Below the pieces are notes generated by a model that saw only the letters and a program-made list of their open reading frames with translations, was not told where the DNA came from and made no database searches. A stretch of 5,268 bases of DNA, taken from NCBI GenBank assembly GCA_028713595.1, contig JAQTNZ010000233.1, positions 1-5,268 on the forward strand, read 5' to 3'. Source of the DNA: Methylovulum sp. GTDB lineage: Bacteria; Pseudomonadota; Gammaproteobacteria; Methylococcales; Methylomonadaceae. Position 1 is the stretch's first letter, and each line of letters opens with the position of its first letter. The translations under genes were made by a program, and so were the position numbers. Positions 1-5,210 of the stretch are shown here, piece after piece.

Positions 1-147
1 GTCTGGAGGCAGGGGAGATAACGCCTCGACAATCAATAATCCAACATCTTGCAAGCCATAAAAGCCTTCGGCGGCGGCCTGTTCGGCGAGATGCCCAATG
101 TTTTCGATAGCATCAGCCAATGATGCGGCGGAAGAAATGTCCGTCAT
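1..147 (-). CDS. N-terminal fragment of a chemosensory-operon protein, possibly a CheA/ChpA-type hybrid histidine kinase
   Basis: The reading frame starts with ATG at 147-145 and stays open to the window edge, giving 49 residues (MTDISSAASLADAIENIG at the start). Its ATG overlaps the stop of the CheW-like gene as ATGA, so the two are probably translationally coupled. The visible part is soluble and helix-prone, with an Ala/Glu-rich stretch followed by a Gly-Leu-Gln-Asp-Val segment (about residues 33-37). It has no signal peptide or membrane segment, which argues against a canonical PilJ-type receptor that would begin with a membrane helix. The pattern recalls the helical histidine-phosphotransfer modules at the front of large ChpA/CheA-like hybrid kinases, but no phosphorylatable-His motif is visible yet. 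Position after the receivers and CheW supports a signalling role. That the frame is a real gene is fairly sure; the kinase identity is inference. A small Hpt protein or a cytoplasmic receptor are alternatives. Confidence 0.6.
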   Translation of the reverse strand, partial: MTDISSAASLADAIENIGHLAEQAAAEGFYGLQDVGLLIVEALSPLPPD

Positions 148-680
148 GGCCGTGCCTCCGGGTTGCCTAGGGTTTTGAACAAGGGCGCGAAGCTGGCTTG
201 TAACCAGATTTGGCCGTCCTGCCAATAGGCTTGGGTGATGCAAGGCTTTAACAAATCGGGCAACGGTGGCGGCGCGGGCATGGCAACCCCAATGTTTGGC
301 AGCATTTGCGGATAGCCGTCTATCCACAGCGCCATAGTTTTTTCACCACGGTCTATGGAAAACAAATAGCGTTTTTTAGGGGGCGGGGCGGTTTCATTAA
401 GCAACAGGCGCAAATCGACCACGGGCACGATGGTGCCGCGCATGTTCAACAGGCCGCTAAACCAAGGCTCGACTTTGGGGAGGGGGCTGACGGGCAGTTG
501 TCCAATGACTTCGCAATGCAGGCTTAAGGGCAGCAAAAAACCTAGGCTGCCGACATGAAAACCCAACGCCATTGCGGACAGTTGGGCATCGGCAAAAACC
601 GCCGGATCGGCGGCCAATACCCTACCGTCACTGGTTTGCCCTTGGACGGTTTTCGGGTGCTCAGGCTCCATTTCCATCAT
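144..680 (-). CDS. CheW/PilI-like chemosensory coupling protein
   Basis: The 178-residue product is a CheW-domain protein, the cytoplasmic scaffold that links chemoreceptors to a CheA-type kinase. The CheW core spans roughly residues 38-172. Its best landmark is residues 70-90, with Val70, Pro72-Trp73, Gly76, Asn79, Arg81-Gly82, Pro86-Val87 and Asp89-Leu90. This is the W-x-x-G-x-x-N-x-R-G-x-x-x-P-V-x-D-L pattern typical of PilI/CheW proteins. The first 37 residues are a polar extension outside the domain. There is no signal peptide or membrane helix. It begins 6 nt after the stop of the single-domain receiver and its TGA overlaps the next ATG, so it sits inside an operon. The start is uncertain: ATGs lie at 680, 677 and 671. 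The GGG at 684-682 is too close to 680 but lies 9 nt before 671, so translation may begin at 671. The family call is secure; the assignment to pili rather than flagella is inferred from the neighbours. Confidence 0.88.
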   Translation of the reverse strand: MMEMEPEHPKTVQGQTSDGRVLAADPAVFADAQLSAMALGFHVGSLGFLLPLSLHCEVIGQLPVSPLPKVEPWFSGLLNMRGTIVPVVDLRLLLNETAPPPKKRYLFSIDRGEKTMALWIDGYPQMLPNIGVAMPAPPPLPDLLKPCITQAYWQDGQIWLQASFAPLFKTLGNPEARP

Positions 681-686
681 CCCGCA

Positions 687-1049
687 TTAAAACGCCGACA
701 GCACGTCAGCAATTTCGGCAGCTTCAAATGGTTTAGCGATCAGGTTCTTGGCCCCCTGCATCATGGCCCAGACCTTGTCGGCTTTTTGGTGGCGGGAGCT
801 GACAAAAATGACCGGGATGTTTTTGGTCAACGGGTGGTCGCGCAAGGTACGGCAGGCGGCGAAACCATCCATGCCCGGCATGATGATGTCCATGAAAATG
901 ATGTCGGGCTGTTCTTCCTTGGCTTTGGCGACCGCCTCATCGCCGTTGTTGGCAGTCAGCACCAGACACTGTGTGCCTTTCAGCGCATTTTTCAGGTTGG
1001 CAAGGTCAGTTTGCGAGTCATCGCAGATCAATATTTTTTGAATTGCCAT
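687..1049 (-). CDS. Single-domain response regulator, PilH/CheY-like
   Basis: The 120-residue protein is a complete stand-alone receiver domain with no output domain. The phosphorylation site is intact: acidic pair Asp10-Asp11, phospho-acceptor Asp54 in the MDIIMPGMDG block (53-62), Ser84 after strand 4 and Lys106-Pro107 after strand 5. The DKVWAMMQGA segment (91-100) resembles the corresponding helix of PilH, the retraction-linked regulator of twitching motility, more than that of flagellar CheY. Such proteins take phosphate from a CheA-type kinase and act by binding a target protein or as a phosphate sink. The ATG at 1049 is preceded by AAGGGA (1063-1058) at suitable spacing. The gene lies 80 nt after the larger response regulator and 6 nt before the CheW-like gene, so it is very probably co-transcribed with the latter. 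The receiver call is certain; the PilH subfamily is likely but not proven. Confidence 0.88.
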   Translation of the reverse strand: MAIQKILICDDSQTDLANLKNALKGTQCLVLTANNGDEAVAKAKEEQPDIIFMDIIMPGMDGFAACRTLRDHPLTKNIPVIFVSSRHQKADKVWAMMQGAKNLIAKPFEAAEIADVLSAF

Positions 1050-1089
1050 AGAGAAGTTCCCTTATTTTTAGGTGGCGGTCTGTTTGGGG

Positions 1090-1119
1090 CTGGCCGATAC
1101 CGTCTAGGCTAGCGGCCAG
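1090..1119 (-). other. Stem-loop between the two response-regulator genes
   Basis: The 80-nt gap contains a perfect 7-bp inverted repeat, CTGGCCG (1090-1096) and CGGCCAG (1113-1119). The 16-nt loop itself holds two CTAG words. It lies about 10 nt beyond the stop of the larger regulator. No U-tract follows on the minus strand, so it is not a standard intrinsic terminator. It could be an mRNA processing or stability hairpin that sets different levels of the upstream and downstream cistrons. That role is inference. Confidence 0.35.
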
Positions 1120-1129
1120 ATTTTACTGT

Positions 1130-2074
1130 CTAATGGCGTACGGAGCCGATGCCATCAGCCGAAGTGGCCTGTTCTTCCTGCTTGCGGGCGGTCAGCCAAG
1201 CCAAGACCCGGACGCTCAGCTTTTGGAAAGCTTCGTCTTGGACGGGTTTGGTCAGGTAAGTGGTGCAGCCGGCCATAACGCCTTTAACTTCATCAAGCGG
1301 GGAATTCTTTCCTGAGACCATAATGATGGGGGTTTTTTTATAGCGGGGGTTTTTGCGCAACAGGGAGCAGGCTTCATAACCGTCCATGCCTGGCATCATG
1401 ACATCCAAAAAGATCAGGTCATAATGGTTGGCTTGCGCCATCGCCAAGGCGGCCACGCCATCGGTGGCAAAGTCTATGCCTTCGATTTGCTCCAGTGAGG
1501 ACAGCTTAAGCTCCAACGCCTTTTGGATGGAAGGGCTGTCATCGACCACCAAGGCACGGTAACGGAGGGCAGGTGGGGCTGCTGGTCCGGTAATCTGCAC
1601 AAGGGCAGGGGCTGGGGCTGGCGTATGGTTTTGGACCAATTCAAGCCTGGGGCTGGGTGAAGGGCTAAAATCCAGCATCGGCACGGCTTGTCCGGCATGG
1701 GGCGCAGGGATTTTTCCGAGCGCCGCCATCAGCCTGGAGGCGGTCAACATGCCCCTGATATGGTGGGCGGGGGCATTGTCCAACGGGCCTTGGCTAACGG
1801 CGATTATTTCTATGTCTGTACCCAAACTGCCAAGCAGGAGATCCTTTTTCCTCAGCGCCAACGGGTTGTCGTAATTGACCAGCAACACATGGATGCCGGT
1901 GTCGGTGGGCGGGACGAGGCTGTAGGCTTTTTCGTCGTGCGGTTGTTGTTGGAACAGATGCTTGAGCTTTTCCTCTAAGGCGGCCCCGAACCCCAATGCG
2001 GACACCAACAGTAGCGGTTGTGTCCGTATGTCCGGGGGGGTTGGATGTTCTTGGCGAAGGCTGTTTGCTTGCAT
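1130..2074 (-). CDS. Response regulator with a degenerate receiver-like N-terminus and a C-terminal receiver (PilG-like position)
   Basis: The 314-residue protein has three parts. Residues about 20-125 look like an alpha/beta receiver fold (LLLVSALG, then IHVLLVNYDNP, EIIAVSQ, and a final MLTASRLMAAL helix) but lack the phosphorylation residues. Residues about 126-170 are a Pro/Ala-rich linker with repeated PAPAP and SPSPSP words. Residues about 172-292 are a canonical receiver with Asp178-Asp179, acceptor Asp224 in the LDVMMPGMDG block, Ser254 and Lys276-Pro277. A polar tail of some 20 residues ends the protein, and no DNA-binding or enzymatic output domain is seen. The ATG at 2074 has a good ribosome-binding site, AGGAG, at 2086-2082. 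It is the first gene of the chemosensory cluster, the place occupied by PilG or cyanobacterial PixG-type regulators. The C-terminal receiver is certain. The N-terminal assignment is a reading of hydrophobic pattern; a different alpha/beta interaction domain remains possible. Confidence 0.88.
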   Translation of the reverse strand: MQANSLRQEHPTPPDIRTQPLLLVSALGFGAALEEKLKHLFQQQPHDEKAYSLVPPTDTGIHVLLVNYDNPLALRKKDLLLGSLGTDIEIIAVSQGPLDNAPAHHIRGMLTASRLMAALGKIPAPHAGQAVPMLDFSPSPSPRLELVQNHTPAPAPALVQITGPAAPPALRYRALVVDDSPSIQKALELKLSSLEQIEGIDFATDGVAALAMAQANHYDLIFLDVMMPGMDGYEACSLLRKNPRYKKTPIIMVSGKNSPLDEVKGVMAGCTTYLTKPVQDEAFQKLSVRVLAWLTARKQEEQATSADGIGSVRH

Positions 2075-2128
2075 AGTTATGCTCCTATTGGGTCAATCTA
2101 AAAATAGCCAATCAATTTGAAACGCAAT

Positions 2129-2153
2129 GATAAAATCAAAAAACATTTTTATC
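2129..2153. repeat. Inverted repeat GATAAAA/TTTTATC upstream of the response-regulator gene
   Basis: A perfect 7-bp inverted repeat, GATAAAA (2129-2135) and TTTTATC (2147-2153), with an 11-nt spacer, lies 55 to 79 nt upstream of the ATG at 2074. It is AT-rich and in promoter range, so it could be an operator. In AT-rich DNA such a repeat may also arise by chance. Confidence 0.25.
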
Positions 2154-2212
2154 TGGGCTACCAATAGCCGGGCTTTCCAACAAAATAGCCTCTTGCATTT
2201 CCACTTGACTGA

Positions 2213-2245
2213 CCAATAGATAACAAGGGTTTTGTTGTCTATTGG
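2213..2245. repeat. 14-bp hairpin in the response-regulator leader
   Basis: The arms are 2213-2226 and 2232-2245, with a 5-nt loop GGGTT at 2227-2231. Thirteen of 14 positions are Watson-Crick pairs; the remaining pair (2221 with 2237) is U-G if plus-strand RNA is made and A-C in minus-strand RNA. The better fit on plus-strand RNA is notable because the flanking genes are on the minus strand. No U-tract follows directly on either strand, so it is not a classic terminator. It may be a structured element of a 5' leader, part of an antisense or small RNA, or a cruciform/operator site in DNA. Confidence 0.5.
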
Positions 2246-2383
2246 AAATATGGGTTTTTACACTTATCTTTAAGGTGTTGCCATTGCACATACTGTTTAT
2301 GACGATTGGTCTGTTGCAGGGCGGGCAAGCTAGGCCTTATACCGGAAATAATGCTTTTATGTGTCTGGGGCTGATAAGCTGTA

Positions 2384-2423
2384 TTGTTTAACAAATTATA
2401 AGCAATAATAATGCCCATGAAAT
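2384..2423 (-). promoter_or_regulatory. Possible promoter with adjoining palindrome, directed towards the response-regulator gene
   Basis: On the minus strand a perfect TATAAT lies at 2400-2395. At 17-nt spacing the -35 position (2423-2418) reads ATTTCA, only 3 of 6 consensus bases. Directly after TATAAT is TTGTTAAACAA (2394-2384), an 11-bp palindrome around a central base, in the range expected for the transcription start. A repressor bound there would cover the start site. If used, it gives a leader of roughly 310 nt that includes the 14-bp hairpin. The surroundings are AT-rich, so a chance -10 match is a real alternative. Confidence 0.3.
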
Positions 2424-2486
2424 TAATCTTTATATATCATATAGTTATTTTTATTGAACAGGAGGGGTATTTTAGTGCAGTGATTT

Positions 2487-2538
2487 TTGCACCATAATGA
2501 TGGGTAAAATGACCCGTTTTTGTTGCCTTTTGGTGCAA
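2487..2538. repeat. Nested inverted repeat TTGCACCA...TGGTGCAA
   Basis: A perfect 8-bp outer inverted repeat, TTGCACCA (2487-2494) and TGGTGCAA (2531-2538), encloses a smaller one, ATGGGT (2500-2505) and ACCCGT (2512-2517), which has one G-T pair and a 6-nt loop. The inner stem is followed on the plus strand by a T run (2517-2521), giving weak terminator character on that strand. The outer arms match half-sites of the NtrC operator as known from enterobacterial glnA (TGCACCA-N3-TGGTGCT), but here they are 36 nt apart. A structured RNA or two separated half-sites are both possible. Confidence 0.35.
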
Positions 2539-2637
2539 TCTTACCTTGACAAGCAAAAAATGGCAACGAAAGGCCGTCAGATAGGAAAAATCCTACCGCT
2601 TTGCTATGAAAAATACAAGCTTTGTAGGTAATACCAC

Positions 2638-2664
2638 AAAAAAAGTAGGCCTAATGCCGTTAGG
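2638..2664 (-). terminator. Possible weak intrinsic terminator after spoT
   Basis: On the minus strand a 5-bp stem CCTAA/TTAGG (arms 2664-2660 and 2654-2650, loop CGGCA) is followed by CCTAC and then seven T residues (2644-2638). It lies about 140 nt downstream of the spoT stop in the right orientation. The stem is short and the T run starts 5 nt late, so efficiency is doubtful. On the plus strand the same stem is followed by TTTCTT, so weak two-way action is conceivable. Confidence 0.3.
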
Positions 2665-2748
2665 TTTCTTAGTATGGCCCGATAGCCGATGGTGACGTAA
2701 CACGCATGTTCAGTTGACGGAGTGGGCATTGCCTCGCCGCCCGCCCTG

Positions 2749-2799
2749 TTTTGTCCGCCGCTAGGGTTTTGGGTATGGCAGTTAACTGGGCGGACAAAA
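2749..2799 (-). repeat. Perfect 11-bp inverted repeat directly after the spoT stop
   Basis: TTTTGTCCGCC (2749-2759) and GGCGGACAAAA (2789-2799) are perfect complements with a 29-nt loop. The structure begins a few nucleotides after the spoT stop codon at 2806-2804. The loop contains the perfect 10-bp palindrome CAGTTAACTG (2779-2788). On the minus strand the hairpin is followed by ACAGGGCGGG rather than U residues, so it is not a standard intrinsic terminator. It could protect the spoT mRNA 3' end or act as a processing site. The CCGCCC in the first minus-strand arm can also pair with GGGCGG just downstream, which would give a competing fold. Confidence 0.5.
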
Positions 2800-2803
2800 A
2801 TGC

Positions 2804-4954
2804 TTAGGCTTTGACGCGGGTGATTTTTAGGACAATGGGCAGCTCTTTCAGGCGGCGCATGATTTTTGCCAAATGGACACGGTCGCGGGCGGTTAGGGTA
2901 ATTAAGTCAACACAGACGCGGTCGTCCTGATCGATGACGTTGACGTTTTCAATGTTGGATTCCATGTCGGAAATGGTGGAGGCGATGGTTGCTAAAGCAC
3001 CGCGTTGGTTCATGATTTCCAGGCGCAACTCGGCGGGGAAATCGCCGATAATGTCCTGGCTCCACTCCACATCCAGCCAGCTGGTGTCTTTTTTGCGCAA
3101 CACCACGCGGTTCCGGCATTCATGGTGATGCACGACAATGCCGGTGCCCGGATTAAAGAAACCGATGATGGAATCGCCGGGGATAGGCCGGCAACACTTG
3201 GCAAGGGTGATGACCATGCCTTCGGTGCCCTTGATGATTAGCGGGGTTTTGGGGATTTGCTCGTTGCTGTCCAGTTTGATATTGGCGTTGATGTCGTCTT
3301 GGGTCAATTGCTTGGCGACTAAAAAAGGCATTTTATTGCCTAGGCCAATATCTTCCAGCAAATCATCCAAGGAAGCCAGTTCGATGATTTTCAGCAATGC
3401 CTTAATGCGGCCCGCATCAATAGTGTCAAGCTGCAAGCCCATGATCTGCAACTCTTTCTCCAAGAGTCTGCGGCCTAGGTTGATGGCTTCCTGTTGTTTG
3501 AAGTTTTTCAGGTAGTTACGGATGCTGGAACGGGCCTTGACGGTGGTGACATAGTTTAGCCACAACGGGTTAGGCCTCGCCCAGACGGCGGTGATGATTT
3601 CGACCGTCATGCCGTTTTCCAGTTTGGATTGCAAGGGCACCAGTTGTTTGTCTATCCGTGCCGACACGCAGGCATTGCCAATATCGGTGTGGACAGCATA
3701 AGCAAAATCAACGGTGGTGGCCCCGCGCGGCAGTTTGATGATCGCCCCCTTGGGCGTGAACACAAACACTTCCTGTGGAAATAAGTCAATTTTTAGGTTA
3801 TCAATAAATTCTAGCGAATCACCGGCGGATTTTTGGATTTCCAGCAAATCCCGCAGCCATTCATTGGCCAAAGCTTGGGCTTTTTCGGTTTTGTCGTCAT
3901 CGGACTTATACAGCCAATGCGCGGCAATGCCGGATTCCGCCATGCGGTGCATTTCATGGGTGCGGATCTGGATTTCAATGGGTACGCCAAACGGGCCCAT
4001 CAACACCGAATGCAAGGATTGGTAGCCGTTTTCTTTCGGCAGGGCGATATAGTCCTTAAAACGGCCAGGTATCGGATTGTACAGATTGTGGATGACACCT
4101 AAGACGCGGTAACAGGTATCGACGCTGTCACAATAGATTCTGAACGCATAAATATCAAAGACATCCGATAACAATATTTTTTTATCGGACATTTTTTTAA
4201 AAATACTGTAGAGGTTTTTTTCCCTGCCAGCCACTTCACAAGCCAGATGGGCATCGGCCAGACGGTTTTTGATCGAGCTTTCGATGGTTTCGACCACTTT
4301 GCGGCGGTTGCCGCGTTCTTTTTTGACGGCCTTGTTCAACTCTTGGTAGCGCTCAGGGTACATCGCGGCAAAGCTTAACGATTCCAGTTTGTGCCGAATA
4401 TCGTTCATGCCTAAGCGGTTGGCGAGCGGGGCATAAATTTCCAGGGTTTCGTGGGCAATGCGCTGCTGCTTTTCGATGGGCATCGCGCCGATGGTCTGCA
4501 TATTATGCAAACGGTCAGCCAGTTTGACGATAATCACGCGCAAATCTTTCGCCATAGCCAAAAACATTTTGCGGACGTTTTCGGCTTGGGCTTCGGCGCG
4601 TGACTTGTTGTCGATTTTGCCCAGCTTAGTGACCCCGTCAACCAGTTCGGCCACTTCGGTACCGAACTCATTGGCGAGTTGTTTTTTGCTGATTTTACAG
4701 TCTTCGATGACATCGTGCAGGATCGCCGCCATAATGCCGTTGGCATCCATGTGCATTTCCGCCAAGCTGATGGCGACGGACATGGGATGGCAGATATAAT
4801 CTTCGCCGCTTTTGCGGACTTGCCCGTCATGGACTTTGGCGCCAAATTCATAGGCGCGAACGCAGTCGTCAATCTGGCTTTGGTCAAGATAGATCGCTAA
4901 GGTTTCGCATAAGCGGCGGACTAAGGTGTCCTGGGGGCGTTCAAGCACGGTCAT
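2804..4954 (-). CDS. spoT: Bifunctional (p)ppGpp synthetase/hydrolase, SpoT-type long RSH enzyme
   Basis: The 716-residue protein, close to the 702 of E. coli SpoT, controls the alarmone (p)ppGpp in the cytoplasm. The HD hydrolase domain (about 30-200) keeps its metal and catalytic residues: His56, His80-Asp81, Glu84-Asp85 and Asp147 with Asn151. The synthetase domain (about 230-350) carries the GREKNLYSIFKKM block (243-255), FDIYAFRI (266-273), the RFKD motif (298-301), YQSLH (311-315) and EIQIRT (327-332). An R-x-K-D motif marks bifunctional Rel/SpoT enzymes, whereas monofunctional RelA has E-x-D-D. A TGS domain (about 389-452), a helical region, a Cys587-Cys588...His-His-His-Glu-Cys613 zinc-finger-like segment and a C-terminal ACT domain (about 643-716) follow. 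The start at 4954 lacks a Shine-Dalgarno sequence but lies 16 nt after the rpoZ stop, so translation probably depends on coupling. Hydrolase activity should be intact; synthetase strength cannot be judged here. Confidence 0.97.
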   Translation of the reverse strand: MTVLERPQDTLVRRLCETLAIYLDQSQIDDCVRAYEFGAKVHDGQVRKSGEDYICHPMSVAISLAEMHMDANGIMAAILHDVIEDCKISKKQLANEFGTEVAELVDGVTKLGKIDNKSRAEAQAENVRKMFLAMAKDLRVIIVKLADRLHNMQTIGAMPIEKQQRIAHETLEIYAPLANRLGMNDIRHKLESLSFAAMYPERYQELNKAVKKERGNRRKVVETIESSIKNRLADAHLACEVAGREKNLYSIFKKMSDKKILLSDVFDIYAFRIYCDSVDTCYRVLGVIHNLYNPIPGRFKDYIALPKENGYQSLHSVLMGPFGVPIEIQIRTHEMHRMAESGIAAHWLYKSDDDKTEKAQALANEWLRDLLEIQKSAGDSLEFIDNLKIDLFPQEVFVFTPKGAIIKLPRGATTVDFAYAVHTDIGNACVSARIDKQLVPLQSKLENGMTVEIITAVWARPNPLWLNYVTTVKARSSIRNYLKNFKQQEAINLGRRLLEKELQIMGLQLDTIDAGRIKALLKIIELASLDDLLEDIGLGNKMPFLVAKQLTQDDINANIKLDSNEQIPKTPLIIKGTEGMVITLAKCCRPIPGDSIIGFFNPGTGIVVHHHECRNRVVLRKKDTSWLDVEWSQDIIGDFPAELRLEIMNQRGALATIASTISDMESNIENVNVIDQDDRVCVDLITLTARDRVHLAKIMRRLKELPIVLKITRVKA

Positions 4955-4970
4955 AATCGGGCGGCATCAA

Positions 4971-5210
4971 TCAAAATGAAGGCGGATAATCCTGGACTTC
5001 AGTAGTGCGGTGTAGGCGTTTGATGTTTTCGTTGGTGACATGGCCGGCGGCGATTTCGCGCAAGGCCAGCACGGTGTCCTTGTCCTTGGCACGGGGCAAA
5101 AACTCGGTCGCGCCTTGGCTAAGTTGCCGCGCCCGCGTACTGGCCAACAGCACCAGTTTGAAGCGGTTTTCAACATGTTCCAAACAATCTTCGATAGTGA
5201 TTCTAGCCAT
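4971..5210 (-). CDS. rpoZ: RNA polymerase omega subunit
   Basis: The 79-residue protein is omega, the small subunit that wraps the beta-prime C-terminus and helps RNA polymerase assemble; in Proteobacteria it also contributes to one ppGpp binding site. Recognisable features are the MARITIEDC start, [10 protein letters not shown] (15-24), the RARQL segment (26-30) and [13 protein letters not shown] (46-58), which match E. coli omega closely. It is shorter than the 91 residues of the E. coli protein, with the C-terminal variable tail trimmed. The ATG at 5210 has AGGA at 5220-5217. Its TGA at 4973-4971 is 16 nt before spoT, the gammaproteobacterial rpoZ-spoT arrangement that links the ppGpp enzyme with its polymerase target. 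Confidence 0.95.
   Translation of the reverse strand: MARITIEDCLEHVENRFKLVLLASTRARQLSQGATEFLPRAKDKDTVLALREIAAGHVTNENIKRLHRTTEVQDYPPSF

Larger units (their letters stand above)
2085..2245. repeat. Cluster of CCAATAG words in both orientations
   Basis: The 7-mer CCAATAG occurs on the plus strand at 2161-2167 and 2213-2219 and on the minus strand at 2091-2085 and 2245-2239. That is four copies in 161 bp. One copy overlaps the ribosome-binding site of the response-regulator gene. A related word AAAATAGCC is repeated directly at 2101-2109 and 2182-2190. The copies at 2213 and 2245 form the ends of a hairpin, and the copy at 2161 lies in a small GGCTA/TAGCC stem-loop (2156-2169). Such a cluster could be a set of regulator binding sites or competing RNA pairing elements. 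Confidence 0.4.
2075..2803. other. 729-bp intergenic region rich in inverted repeats, no convincing gene
   Basis: This gap separates the spoT stop from the response-regulator start, both on the minus strand. It is clearly more AT-rich than the flanking genes in its middle (about 2380-2460) and GC-rich near spoT (about 2725-2795). I found no ORF with both a credible start signal and recognisable product, no tRNA and no IS remnant. It does hold several inverted repeats, listed separately, and a possible minus-strand promoter. It probably contains the spoT 3' end signals and the long regulatory leader of the chemosensory operon; a small RNA gene is also possible. Confidence 0.7.

Noticed and set aside
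555..1112. A long plus-strand frame of 185 codons opposite the receiver and CheW genes
   Set aside because: It lies antisense to two genes with complete conserved domains, and its product has no recognisable family pattern.
2411..2497. A 28-codon plus-strand frame (MPMKLIFIYHIV at the start)
   Set aside because: No ribosome-binding site; the hydrophobic look follows from the AT-rich DNA.
2546..2575. TTGACA on the plus strand as a possible promoter -35
   Set aside because: No -10-like hexamer is found at 16-18 nt downstream.
2497..2631. A 44-codon plus-strand frame beginning ATGATGGGT
   Set aside because: It has no ribosome-binding site, its product resembles nothing I know, it contains the stem repeats, and it is within the length expected by chance in such sequence.
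2561..2700. Similarity of some words (GGCAACGAAAGGC, GATAGCCGATGG) to c-di-GMP (GEMM) riboswitches
   Set aside because: The conserved order of helices and the tetraloop/receptor pattern are not present, so the likeness is superficial.
2075..2803. Insertion sequence or MITE remnant
   Set aside because: No terminal inverted repeats bounding the region, no target-site duplication and no transposase fragment were seen.
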